Below, one piece after another: positions 15,575 to 23,450 of a stretch of DNA of 46,564 nucleotides (the first letter of the stretch is position 1; each line of letters opens with the position of its first letter). Below the pieces are notes generated by a model. It searched no databases. It saw only the letters and a list, made by a program, of their open reading frames with translations, and had not been told where the DNA came from. The position numbers were made by a program, and so were the translations under genes. Source of the stretch: JBAYFX01 sp041666965 (GTDB lineage: Bacteria; Patescibacteriota; Microgenomatia; UBA12405); contig JBAYFX010000005.1 of assembly GCA_041666965.1 (NCBI GenBank), positions 1-46,564 on the forward strand, written 5' to 3'.

Positions 15575-16171
15575 ATGAAAAAATATTCCCTTATCTTCCT
15601 TTCCTCACTCCTTCTCACCGGTTGCCAACTGTTTCCTACCCAACCGTCGTCTTCGGCTAGTCCCACCCCCCTAGCTTTCATTTCTCCCCAACCAAGCACA
15701 TCTATTAGTCCTTCTATTAATTTAAATCCCACTAATATGGAACCTATCGTCAAACTTACTACCTCCAAAGGTGATATTTTAATCAAACTGTATTCCGATA
15801 AATCTCCAAATACAGTTGCCAATATTTTATCCAAAGCAGCATCGGGTTTTTACAAAAACTTAACTTTTCACCGGGTAGAACCTGGGTTTGTTGTTCAGGG
15901 AGGTGATCCATTAGGTAATGGTACCGGTGGAGGCAAAATAAATTCTGAAATAAATGATGTTCCCTTTAAACGTGGATCTGTGGGTTTAGCCCGAGGTATG
16001 GATCGGTCAATCAGCAACGACGCCCAGTTTTATATTTGTCTAGCCACCCAAACTTGTTCTCACTTAAGCAATGAATATGTTAACTTTGGTGAAGTAATTG
16101 AAGGTATGGATGTGGTTGACAAAATTGCTGTGGGTGACAAAATTCTTGATTTATCAGACAACACTAAATGA
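15575..16171 (+). CDS. Cyclophilin-type peptidyl-prolyl isomerase, lipoprotein
   Basis: This is a proline cis-trans isomerase tethered outside the membrane, probably to help exported proteins fold. The 198-residue precursor has a signal peptide with lipobox LLTGC, then a Ser/Thr/Pro-rich spacer to about residue 55. The cyclophilin domain follows: TSKGDILIKLYSDKSPNTV, the catalytic-Arg segment FHRVEPGFVVQGGDP, then GSVGLARGM, NDAQFYICL and VNFGEVIEGMDVVDKI. The domain is compact, as in many bacterial forms. The 3' end overlaps the thioredoxin-like gene by ATGA, which fits a shared role in extracytoplasmic folding. Confidence 0.9.
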   Translation: MKKYSLIFLSSLLLTGCQLFPTQPSSSASPTPLAFISPQPSTSISPSINLNPTNMEPIVKLTTSKGDILIKLYSDKSPNTVANILSKAASGFYKNLTFHRVEPGFVVQGGDPLGNGTGGGKINSEINDVPFKRGSVGLARGMDRSISNDAQFYICLATQTCSHLSNEYVNFGEVIEGMDVVDKIAVGDKILDLSDNTK

Positions 16172-16545
16172 AATATATTCTAATTCCAGTACTACTATTA
16201 GCGGTATTTGCGGGTTTCTTAATTTATAAACCAATAAAAACTGTATCAGATGTTCCCGCTACTACGGACATGATTTTATTTTGGGGTGAAGGTTGTCCTC
16301 ACTGCGAAACAGTAAAAAAGTACATTTCTGAAAATAACATTGAAAAAAAGCTAACTATTAGCCAACTTGAGGTTTACTACAACCGAACCAATCAGAAATT
16401 ACTTGGGGAAAAAGTAAATCAGTGTGATGAGATTACCGATAAAAACCAGGTTGGAGTACCCCTGGCGTTTATACCCAAAGACGGCAAATGTTTGGTAGGT
16501 GATCAGCCTATCATTAATTGGCTCGAGACTTCACTGGTAAAATGA
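16168..16545 (+). CDS. Membrane-anchored thioredoxin-like protein with CPHC motif
   Basis: A 125-residue protein with one N-terminal membrane span (YILIPVLLLAVFAGFLIY) and a small thioredoxin/glutaredoxin-like domain. The redox motif is CPHC (FWGEGCPHCETVKKYI), and a cis-Pro region is seen at VGVPLAFIPKDG. Two further cysteines (VNQCDE, GKCLVG) lie later in the domain. CPxC proteins facing outward reduce, oxidise or shuffle disulfides; the direction cannot be told from sequence. It overlaps the cyclophilin gene by ATGA, suggesting a small module for protein folding at the cell surface. Confidence 0.82.
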   Translation: MKYILIPVLLLAVFAGFLIYKPIKTVSDVPATTDMILFWGEGCPHCETVKKYISENNIEKKLTISQLEVYYNRTNQKLLGEKVNQCDEITDKNQVGVPLAFIPKDGKCLVGDQPIINWLETSLVK

Positions 16546-16548
16546 ACT

Positions 16549-16920
16549 GTGGCCAAAACAGATAAGTCTTTTTATTTCACCCCAATCATATTTTTTAGAT
16601 TGTTTGTGTTTTTCCTGGTTTATCTAGTTATTAATTATTATTTTCTAAACTCTCAAGTTACCCTGCCTCCCTCTGTTACCAAGTATTCCCAAACTTTTGG
16701 AGCCTCCATTGCCTCCTCAGCTCAAACTAGTTTAGGTAAATACGCTACCTCATCTGCCACTGTTTCGTATGTTAATAAATTACTAAACGGCCAATTAATA
16801 GGCCAAAACTTCAATACACTGACCACAAATATTAAAAATATAATCAATCAACAACTCCAAAAATACCAACGCCAGGTAATTGATAAAATATACCAGGACT
16901 TAACCCGCACTCAACCATGA
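16549..16920 (+). CDS. Hypothetical single-span membrane protein
   Basis: A 123-residue protein with a GTG start 3 bases after the previous stop. There is one hydrophobic segment at about residues 10-32 (FTPIIFFRLFVFFLVYLVIN), then a polar extracytoplasmic part rich in Ser, Thr, Gln and Asn that ends in a helical basic stretch (QQLQKYQRQVIDKIYQDL). I recognise no family. It overlaps prfB by ATGA. Its position among lipoprotein and thioredoxin genes suggests an envelope role, but this is only context. Confidence 0.65.
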   Translation: MAKTDKSFYFTPIIFFRLFVFFLVYLVINYYFLNSQVTLPPSVTKYSQTFGASIASSAQTSLGKYATSSATVSYVNKLLNGQLIGQNFNTLTTNIKNIINQQLQKYQRQVIDKIYQDLTRTQP

Positions 16921-17996
16921 CCACAGATCAAATAACAAATTTATCAAATCGCCTGGCCTTAATTGCCCCAAAGCTAAATCTTGACTCCAAACGTACTCAA
17001 ATTGCCTCTCTCAAACTTAAATCTCAATCTTCGGATTTTTGGCAGGATAATACTGCGGCTTCCTTGGTACTTAAGGATCTTTCCCACTTGGAGTCAGTCG
17101 TCTCCTCATATGATCGATTGTCAGATGAATTAAATCAGCTTATGGAGTTTTCAAAAATGATTGATATCAATCCCGATCCTGAGCTAAGTCAAAACCTTCT
17201 CGACTCTGTTTCCAAACTAGAAGCTGAAATTAACAGTCTCGAAATTCAAACTTTCTTAAGTGGCAAATATGATTATTCTGACTGTCTTTTTTCTATTCAT
17301 TCCGGACAAGGTGGTACTGAAGCCATGGATTGGGCGTCAATTCTTTTTAGAATGTATTTAAGGTACCTGGACCGTAAAAAATGGGATTATGTAGTTCTTG
17401 ACCAAACAAACGGCGAAGAGGTGGGAATAAAGTCAATTTATTTAAAAATTAGCGGTCCGTATGCTTATGGTTATCTTAAGCAAGAAAATGGAGTTCATCG
17501 TCTGGTTAGACTATCTCCCTTTAACGCCGACAATCTCCGTCAAACCTCGTTTGCTAAAGTAGAAGTCACGCCTATTATTAAAGACCAAGCTGTTGTTGAG
17601 TTGCGTGATGAAGATATTGAATTTTCCGCTTACCGTGCCGGCGGCCACGGTGGTCAAAACGTCAATAAAGTCAGTACTGCCGTCCGACTAACTCACAAAG
17701 CCACCGGTATAACTGTTGCCTGTCAAAGTCAACGATCCCAAGAACAAAACCGCCTGCTAGCCAAAGAAATGTTAGTTTCCCGCCTCCTAGCCCTAAAAGA
17801 ATCTCAGGCTTCTAGTGTTAACAAAGAAATTAAGGGTGACAATATTATTGCTGGCTGGGGTCATCAAATTCGCTCTTATGTTCTCCACCCCTACAAACTG
17901 ATTAAGGATTTACGCACCGAATATGAAACTTCAAATGTTACGGCCGTATTAGATGGTGACTTAGACGCATTTATTCAGGCATCACTAAAATTATGA
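16917..17996 (+). CDS. prfB: Peptide chain release factor 2
   Basis: RF2 reads UGA and UAA stop codons and releases the finished chain. The 359-residue protein starts with the RF2-type helical domain (QSSDFWQDNTAASLVLKDL) and has the stop-reading tripeptide SPF (VRLSPFNADNLRQTSF), which marks RF2 rather than RF1. The catalytic GGQ loop is RAGGHGGQNVNKVSTAVRLT. Many bacteria need a programmed +1 frameshift near codon 25 to make RF2; here the frame is continuous and no such site is needed. The gene overlaps both neighbours by ATGA. Its presence agrees with UGA being a stop in this genome. Confidence 0.93.
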   Translation: MTTDQITNLSNRLALIAPKLNLDSKRTQIASLKLKSQSSDFWQDNTAASLVLKDLSHLESVVSSYDRLSDELNQLMEFSKMIDINPDPELSQNLLDSVSKLEAEINSLEIQTFLSGKYDYSDCLFSIHSGQGGTEAMDWASILFRMYLRYLDRKKWDYVVLDQTNGEEVGIKSIYLKISGPYAYGYLKQENGVHRLVRLSPFNADNLRQTSFAKVEVTPIIKDQAVVELRDEDIEFSAYRAGGHGGQNVNKVSTAVRLTHKATGITVACQSQRSQEQNRLLAKEMLVSRLLALKESQASSVNKEIKGDNIIAGWGHQIRSYVLHPYKLIKDLRTEYETSNVTAVLDGDLDAFIQASLKL

Positions 17997-19015
17997 GAGT
18001 TCTAAAGATAATCTTTGTTTCAATAATATGCTTTTGTTTTTTATCTTGTCTGACTTTTATTATTGGCTTAAAATATTGGTCGCGCCTCACCTCTACTCCC
18101 CTTAGCTACTGGACAAACTTAATTGCCAATAACCTAAGTTCTCCTCCCACGTCATCGCTTTCCCTGTTAATACTTGGGCAAGATCCCAGAGCCGATCAAA
18201 TCGAAACCTCCCTGACAACCGACACCATTTTAATCGGCAAATACCACCAAGACTCATTTAATGCAGTTTCTTTACCTCGAGATCTTTGGGATAAAACGGC
18301 CAATTCTCGCATAAATCGGTTTTACTGGAATAAAGTCGAAGCCAACCTCGCCCCCCCGCTTATTTGGTCCTCACTTAGTGATGATTATTTTCGCGTTACC
18401 GGTGTTAAGCCTCAAAAACATTTATTGGTTACTACTACTGATTTAGTCAACATAGTCAAAATTATCGGCGGTGTAGATGTTAAGTTGGACTATGATTTTA
18501 CCGACACTCAATACCCCAATCCCCAATATATAAAAAATCCCTCTCCCACTACTCCTGTTTACATCACCGTAACTTATAAAAAGGGTATTAATCACTTAAA
18601 CGAGTCAAATATACTCCCCTTTGTCAGATCCCGGAAATCGTCCGAAGATCCGTCTTTGGGTGGTACTGACCTAGGTCGAATCGCTCGCCAACAGCTAGTA
18701 ATTTCCGCCTTATCTCAAAAAATTCCTAATCTCTCTTTTACCCAAAAAATCAATCTTGCGGCTGACTTTTATCGTTATTTTCACGACCACATTTCATCAT
18801 CTCTTACCGACACGGATTTTTTCCTTTTAGCTAAAAGTTTTATTAGTCACCCCCAATTATCTTTCAATTTTTGTACCGTACCAATCTTTCCTGATAATCC
18901 AAATGGATTAATCTATCATCCTGAAGTTTTTAGTCCAAATGCCTGGGTTTACTTACCTCTCGCCAACGATTTTTCCTTAATACACCAATTCACCAACAAA
19001 TGTCTAAATCAATAG
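17993..19015 (+). CDS. LytR-CpsA-Psr (LCP) family protein
   Basis: LCP enzymes transfer polyprenyl-pyrophosphate-linked glycans to peptidoglycan or other surface acceptors. The 340-residue protein has one N-terminal membrane span (about 5-26) and an extracytoplasmic LCP domain. Visible motifs are LLILGQDPRADQIETSLTTD, NAVSLPRDLW, and the lipid-phosphate-binding Arg cluster VRSRKSSEDP followed by DLGRIARQQ. It overlaps prfB by ATGA and the following methyltransferase by 16 bases. It is a natural partner for the glycan genes beginning 4.5 kb downstream, attaching their product to the wall, but that link is inferred. Confidence 0.88.
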   Translation: MRVLKIIFVSIICFCFLSCLTFIIGLKYWSRLTSTPLSYWTNLIANNLSSPPTSSLSLLILGQDPRADQIETSLTTDTILIGKYHQDSFNAVSLPRDLWDKTANSRINRFYWNKVEANLAPPLIWSSLSDDYFRVTGVKPQKHLLVTTTDLVNIVKIIGGVDVKLDYDFTDTQYPNPQYIKNPSPTTPVYITVTYKKGINHLNESNILPFVRSRKSSEDPSLGGTDLGRIARQQLVISALSQKIPNLSFTQKINLAADFYRYFHDHISSSLTDTDFFLLAKSFISHPQLSFNFCTVPIFPDNPNGLIYHPEVFSPNAWVYLPLANDFSLIHQFTNKCLNQ

Positions 19016-19701
19016 ATCCGCTTTATCTTTCAACCCACAGTTCTCGTTTTGATTTTTTATTTTCTCAAATAGACCAACTAAATTTGCCGCCTACTGCCAA
19101 AGTTCTTGATATTGGTTGTTATCCACCGGTTGTTTTTAATCATCTTAAAAAAAAGTTCCAAGTATGGGGTTTAGCCTCACCCCATGAACCCCTTAACCAT
19201 CCCCAAGTGTTAGTCGCTAATCTCGAAACAGATCCGCTACCCTTTAGTAACTCTACTTTTGATTTAATTATATTTTCTGAAGTCTTGGAGCATTTATACC
19301 GGCAAATCCCTTCAATTTTAATCAAACTAAATAAGTTACTAATTCCTGGAGGGTACTTAATCATCACTAGCCCAAATGCTGTTAGTCTTTTTACCTTAGC
19401 CAAAGTTATTATTGGCCGAAATCCGACCTACCCAATTTCCGACCTATCCAAAGATGATCCTGTCCTTGGTACCATCTACCACCGTCACAATCGTGAGTAT
19501 ACCGCCAATGAGCTCAAACAACTTTTAATCAGCGCCGGCTTCAAAATCCGGTCTCAAATTTTTTTTAGTGCCTATACCCCAATCCGTCCTCATATGGCAA
19601 AAAAGTCTTTGTCTCATCGTCTTTTAAGTTGGTTTTTGTACATTCTCTCTTATATTTTTCCCTCACGCCGCGATAGTCTATTTTTTCTAGTTACAAATTA
19701 A
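19000..19701 (+). CDS. SAM-dependent methyltransferase (class I)
   Basis: The 233-residue protein has the Rossmann-type SAM site: AKVLDIGCYPPVVF at about residue 28, then LVANLETDPLPFSN and a motif-IV region DLIIFSEVLEHLYRQIP typical of Methyltransf_11/23 enzymes. LLIPGGYLIITSPN matches the later strand motif. A hydrophobic tail near the C-terminus (WFLYILSYIFPS) may associate with membrane. It overlaps the LCP gene by 16 bases, so it might modify a glycan or lipid carrier, but the substrate cannot be read from the sequence. Confidence 0.83.
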   Translation: MSKSIDPLYLSTHSSRFDFLFSQIDQLNLPPTAKVLDIGCYPPVVFNHLKKKFQVWGLASPHEPLNHPQVLVANLETDPLPFSNSTFDLIIFSEVLEHLYRQIPSILIKLNKLLIPGGYLIITSPNAVSLFTLAKVIIGRNPTYPISDLSKDDPVLGTIYHRHNREYTANELKQLLISAGFKIRSQIFFSAYTPIRPHMAKKSLSHRLLSWFLYILSYIFPSRRDSLFFLVTN

Positions 19702-19710
19702 TGTTATACT
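19702..19710 (+). promoter_or_regulatory. Extended -10 promoter of the 19718 gene and probably ftsEX
   Basis: TG-t-TATACT lies 7 bases before the ATG at 19718 and directly after the methyltransferase stop at 19701. It is the nearest promoter candidate for the following four genes, which run to 22817 with gaps of one base or less. Confidence 0.5.
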
Positions 19711-19717
19711 TTTCCCT

Positions 19718-20206
19718 ATGGAAATAGTAAACCTAGCTTCACCCAACAGCTCCCCCAATACTTCATCTTTTAATAATCATAAACCCTCCGTCTCAACTAA
19801 ACTTCCCATCATTATCATAGCCGTGTTGGCCATATTTTCAGGATTTATCCTCTCGCGTTTAACCCCCTCTTCAAACACTGCCACCAATCTTTCCGACTCT
19901 GAGTCTTCCGCCTCTCCGGTCTCCGTGACAGATCCCGCCGACCTAAAGCCCGGTGTCTTTTATGGCAACAACTCCAAAGACTTTACCGACACTGCTACTG
20001 GCATAATCGAATCAGGAAGCGTAAACGGAGAGGGAACTCATATTTTAATCCGTGACGGGGGGGACTCACAAAAAGCGTCCTTAACCTCATCGGTTTTAGA
20101 CCTTGATCTTTTTGTAGATAAAAAAGTTGAAGTTAGAGGGCAAACCAACTCGTCAAATAAAGCCAACTGGCTTATGGATGTTGGCTCCATAAAAATTCTC
20201 CAATAG
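19718..20206 (+). CDS. Membrane-anchored hypothetical protein, possible OB-like domain
   Basis: A 162-residue protein with a Ser/Asn-rich cytoplasmic N-terminus, one membrane span at about 30-48 (LPIIIIAVLAIFSGFIL), a Ser-rich linker, and a small extracytoplasmic beta-rich domain. That domain (about 85-160) contains GIIESGSVNGEGTHIL, then LDLDLFVDKKVEVRGQTN, a pattern like OB-fold proteins. I do not recognise a named family. It lies one base upstream of ftsE, and its own promoter probably serves the division genes too, so a link with division is possible. Confidence 0.65.
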   Translation: MEIVNLASPNSSPNTSSFNNHKPSVSTKLPIIIIAVLAIFSGFILSRLTPSSNTATNLSDSESSASPVSVTDPADLKPGVFYGNNSKDFTDTATGIIESGSVNGEGTHILIRDGGDSQKASLTSSVLDLDLFVDKKVEVRGQTNSSNKANWLMDVGSIKILQ

Positions 20207-20207
20207 C

Positions 20208-20861
20208 ATGGAGGTTGCTTTTGAAAACGTAACTAAACAATTTGGTCTTGTCAGTGCCATTAAAGATCTCTCTTTTAAAGTCAACCAAGGTGAATTTGTA
20301 TTTGTAATTGGCCCCTCAGGTGCTGGCAAATCAACTATTATTCGTCTTATAATGCGCCAGTCAAAGCCTACCCATGGAGCAATACTAATAGACGGTCTGG
20401 ACATTAATGGTTCAAATTCAGGAAAAATTGAGCTAATGCGGCGCCGTATTGGAGTAATATTTCAGGATTACCAGCTTATAGCCGATAAAACGGTCGAAGA
20501 AAACATTGCTCTTGCCCTCGACATTATCGGTTACCCTCATTCTCAAATGTCTTCTCAAATCGATAGTGTGTTAAAAAAAGTCGATTTGGTTAATCGACGC
20601 TTTCTTTTTCCTTCTCAGCTCTCCGGTGGGGAAATGCAGCGCACCGCCCTAGCTCGGGCGCTAGCTATTAACCCCCAACTAATTCTGGCTGACGAACCAA
20701 CTGGGAATCTTGATTCTAAAAACTCATGGAAATTAGTTAAGTTACTTCAACAAATTAATCATGATTCTAATGTCACCATTATCATGACTACCCACAACTC
20801 AGACATTTACGAATCACTTCCATACCGGCAAATCACTCTCAAATCGGGTAAAATTGGTTAA
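20208..20861 (+). CDS. ftsE: Cell division ABC-type ATPase FtsE
   Basis: FtsE pairs with FtsX to signal to wall hydrolases during division. The 217-residue protein is a typical ABC ATPase: Walker A is GPSGAGKST (about residue 36), the Q-loop is in GVIFQDYQLI, the signature is LSGGEMQRTALARAL, and Walker B is LILADEPTGNLD, followed by the switch His in IIMTTHNSD. The N-terminal EFENVTK-like phrase (VAFENVTKQF) and the LIADKTVEENIALAL segment are characteristic of FtsE. The stop and the ftsX start share one base, which supports the assignment. Confidence 0.93.
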   Translation: MEVAFENVTKQFGLVSAIKDLSFKVNQGEFVFVIGPSGAGKSTIIRLIMRQSKPTHGAILIDGLDINGSNSGKIELMRRRIGVIFQDYQLIADKTVEENIALALDIIGYPHSQMSSQIDSVLKKVDLVNRRFLFPSQLSGGEMQRTALARALAINPQLILADEPTGNLDSKNSWKLVKLLQQINHDSNVTIIMTTHNSDIYESLPYRQITLKSGKIG

Positions 20862-21733
20862 TGAACCTTCTCCACACTACCTGGCACCATCTTCGACGCT
20901 CTCCAATTCAAAGTCTTACTGCCCTCTTAGTTATGATCATACTATTTTTTCTGTCTTCTATCTTTTTTTACGCCTCATCTGGTTTTAGTTCAGTATTAAA
21001 GTTTTACGAAACCAGACCGGAAATTACAATATTTTTAAAAGACGGGCTCGATACTGCTACTATTGAAACTATCCAAAAGGAGTTAGCCAATTTCAGCGGC
21101 GTTCGGGAAATTCGTTTTATTTCCAAAGAAAAAGCACTTAAGATTTATCAAGACCAGAATAAAGAAAATCCGCTCTTGACCGAAATGGTGACCAGTAGCC
21201 TCTTACCAGCCAGTTTTGAAGTTTCAGTAAACGACCCTCTGGTTTTAGATCAAATATCAACAAACTTCAAGAATAAATCTACTCAAGTAGATGAAATTAT
21301 TTTCCAAAAAGAAATAATTGACTCACTTTTAAAAATTACTGCTACTGTCCGCCAGTGGGGGATTATTGGTATTAGCGTTTTTGCTCTCATTTCTTTCCTT
21401 TTGGTTTTCGTTATTATTGGCCTCAAAACTACCTCAAGAAAAGACGAAATAAAAATAAGCCGCCTTTTGGGCGCAAGTCGTTTTTATGTAATTCGACCAT
21501 TTGTTTTTGAGGGCACAATATATGGATTACTTGGAGCTTTCATTGGAACTATTCTGTCAAGTGTTTTAGTTTACCTAAACCGGACTTCAATTAATGGATT
21601 TTTTCAGCCGACCCTTTTTGTTTCCGACTCCATAATCCCGCTGATATCATTATCATTACTTAATCTTAGTCTTGGAATTGTTTTGGGATCTATAGCTGCC
21701 TATTTTGGATCACGGCGTTACATCCGTTTCTAA
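20861..21733 (+). CDS. ftsX: Cell division protein FtsX
   Basis: FtsX is the membrane partner of FtsE; its large outer loop activates a peptidoglycan hydrolase. The 290-residue protein has the family layout: an N-terminal span (about 18-38), an extracytoplasmic domain (about 45-165) with EITIFLKDGLDTATIE and REIRFISKEKALKIYQ, then three membrane spans (about 172-195, 220-245, 260-285). ISRLLGASRFYVIRPFVFEG is the conserved segment after the second span. The next gene, one base downstream, encodes a coiled-coil M23 protein, the expected type of FtsEX partner. Confidence 0.92.
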   Translation: MNLLHTTWHHLRRSPIQSLTALLVMIILFFLSSIFFYASSGFSSVLKFYETRPEITIFLKDGLDTATIETIQKELANFSGVREIRFISKEKALKIYQDQNKENPLLTEMVTSSLLPASFEVSVNDPLVLDQISTNFKNKSTQVDEIIFQKEIIDSLLKITATVRQWGIIGISVFALISFLLVFVIIGLKTTSRKDEIKISRLLGASRFYVIRPFVFEGTIYGLLGAFIGTILSSVLVYLNRTSINGFFQPTLFVSDSIIPLISLSLLNLSLGIVLGSIAAYFGSRRYIRF

Positions 21734-21734
21734 T

Positions 21735-22817
21735 ATGCGTTTTCTTTTTCTTATATTATTTCTTTTTTTTTCCTCACCGGTACTTAGTCAGGACTCCACT
21801 TCCGATCTTCAAAATAAAATCAATGAATACTCTCAAAAAATAACTGAGTTAAGCAATGCTAAAAATACCCTTAGTCAGCAGGTTAGGCTACTAGACAGTA
21901 AAATTGCTATCAGTAATTTAAAAATTACTCAAGCCGAAATTAGTGTCAACGCTCTAAAGTCACAAATAATTACCCTAACCGTAGAAATAGGTAAGCTTGA
22001 TGTTTACTTAAACCAACTCTCTAATGTTTACTTAAACCAAGTTGTAGCTAATTATAAATACCAAAAAAAGTCTGCTTACTTACCACTTTTACTCGATTCA
22101 TATCGTCAAGGGTTCAATAGTGCTATACGAAATTACAAATATCATCAACTACTCCAGGAAGGAAATCGAGAAGTACTTTTAAAACTGGAAACCACTCGTA
22201 TTAACTACGATCTGGAGCGAGACAAAAAGAAAACAAAACAAAACGAGCTTATAGCTCTTGAGGTTAAACTGGAAACCGAAAAGAAAACCCTGTCCCTTGA
22301 GAAAATTAATAAATCAAACCTGCTGGAAATTACTAAAAATGACGAATCACGTTACCAGCAGTTAAAAAAAGCCGCCGAAGACGAATTAAGCTCACTTCTA
22401 AAAGCAAAGTTTGTCGGTAAGCGCGATGTAAAATCGGGGGACCCAATTGGAATCATGGGTAACACTGGTTATTCTTTTGGGGATCATCTTCACTTCGGAG
22501 TGTATGATCTTAATGAGGATAAACTTAGTTCCTGGACCTATCAAAGCGATACGGATACCCGTTCCTATATTAATCAGACCCGATGGCCCATGAATGGTAC
22601 TATTGAAATTACCCAAGAGCGGGGGCACACCAAATATTCATATCTATATGCTGATCGTTTTCATCACGGTGTTGATATGGTTTCCCAAAACAAAACAGTT
22701 GTTAGTGTAAATGATGGTGTAGCCTATTTTTACCGAAATACTCAAAGTAGCTTAGGCAATCACGTCAAGATTTTCCACCCCGACGGTAAGATGACCCTCT
22801 ACTTACATCTTCAGTAA
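21735..22817 (+). CDS. Coiled-coil M23-type peptidase with permuted domain, FtsEX partner
   Basis: An exported 360-residue protein. A signal peptide (FLFLILFLFFSSPVLSQ) is followed by a long coiled coil (about 25-225), as in EnvC or PcsB, and then a zinc-peptidase domain of the M23/LytM type. The zinc and catalytic motifs are all present but in swapped order. The normally C-terminal half comes first (VKSGDPIGIMGNTGYSFGDH with HLH at 251-253), then the normally N-terminal half (HHGVD at 310-314, NHVKIFHPDG, and terminal YLHLQ with His358). No second HxH follows. The ATG at 21735 comes one base after ftsX; an upstream in-frame start lies inside ftsX. It probably cuts peptidoglycan peptides under FtsEX control. 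Confidence 0.85.
   Translation: MRFLFLILFLFFSSPVLSQDSTSDLQNKINEYSQKITELSNAKNTLSQQVRLLDSKIAISNLKITQAEISVNALKSQIITLTVEIGKLDVYLNQLSNVYLNQVVANYKYQKKSAYLPLLLDSYRQGFNSAIRNYKYHQLLQEGNREVLLKLETTRINYDLERDKKKTKQNELIALEVKLETEKKTLSLEKINKSNLLEITKNDESRYQQLKKAAEDELSSLLKAKFVGKRDVKSGDPIGIMGNTGYSFGDHLHFGVYDLNEDKLSSWTYQSDTDTRSYINQTRWPMNGTIEITQERGHTKYSYLYADRFHHGVDMVSQNKTVVSVNDGVAYFYRNTQSSLGNHVKIFHPDGKMTLYLHLQ
22000..22040 (+). repeat. Short tandem duplication, 24-base period
   Basis: The 17-base string atgtttacttaaaccaa occurs at 22000-22016 and 22024-22040, exactly 24 bases apart. It lies in the coiled-coil part of the M23 gene and yields a repeated VYLNQ in the protein (VYLNQLSNVYLNQ). An 8-residue step keeps the frame. 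Confidence 0.8.
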
Positions 22818-23410
22818 CCTCTTGTCAATTTTCTCAAAGTGGCTCCCGTTCCGCTCATTCCTAAAAACATCATTGTTAGAGCAATTAAGTCTTGTGTTCC
22901 GGTAACCGGCATTGTTTTTCCCGCAACCCAATAACTGGCTCTGTCTGAATCATTTACTCCATCTCCGCTAACTTCAACATAATTGGTTTTTAAACTTGTT
23001 TTTGAAGTTCCTTCAATTTTAGCCGAAATTTCATATACTCTTGTTTGACCAATTCCCAACTGGCTTATTTCCCAATCAAGTTTATCTTTAGAACTATTTA
23101 ACTTTCCCGGATTATAGATTAGCTTTAATCCGCTTGGTAGCATGTCCCATACATCTAAATTTGATAAATCACTGTTACCATTATTTTCAACCACAATTCT
23201 AAAATATATTGTCTCATCTTGGTTAAAGACATGTTTACTTTTATCAATATTGTCAAAATATTTACCCTTTTCGAATCCAACCCGTTTATCAATAACTATA
23301 GTCTTATTACTACCTCCCTCAGAATAATATTGGGCGCCTGCAAACCCGGGTCTCACCAAACTCATACCCAGCACTGACACAAAAAGAAAAGACTTAATTA
23401 AATTTTTCAC
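22811..23410 (-). CDS. Secreted DUF11-like protein with MPVTG sortase signal
   Basis: A 199-residue exported protein from a GTG start at 23410. A signal peptide ends near GFAGA (residue 25). The central part is a DUF11-type immunoglobulin-like domain: FDNIDKSKHVFNQDETIYFR, IVVENNGNSDLSNLDVWDML, PSGLKLIYNPG, and so on to about residue 150. The C-terminus is a sortase signal: MPVTG at 167-171, a hydrophobic stretch (LIALTMMFLGMSGTG) and a basic tail (LRKLTRGY). MPVTG is a one-residue variant of LPxTG. It overlaps the convergent M23 gene by 7 bases and has the best consensus promoter in the window, so it may be strongly expressed. Confidence 0.82.
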   Translation of the reverse strand: MKNLIKSFLFVSVLGMSLVRPGFAGAQYYSEGGSNKTIVIDKRVGFEKGKYFDNIDKSKHVFNQDETIYFRIVVENNGNSDLSNLDVWDMLPSGLKLIYNPGKLNSSKDKLDWEISQLGIGQTRVYEISAKIEGTSKTSLKTNYVEVSGDGVNDSDRASYWVAGKTMPVTGTQDLIALTMMFLGMSGTGATLRKLTRGY

Positions 23411-23435
23411 TATTAAGGTTAATATGTAATACTAC

Positions 23436-23450
23436 AGGATATTATATCCT
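23436..23450. promoter_or_regulatory. 15-base palindrome in a divergent promoter
   Basis: AGGATAT-T-ATATCCT is a perfect inverted repeat with 7-base arms. It covers the minus-strand -10 box (23441-23446) and lies just upstream of the plus-strand -35 (23456-23461). The position would suit an operator controlling both genes. Confidence 0.45.

Noticed and set aside
16917..17050. Programmed +1 frameshift in prfB
   Set aside because: The RF2 frame is continuous from the ATG, with no internal UGA near codon 25.
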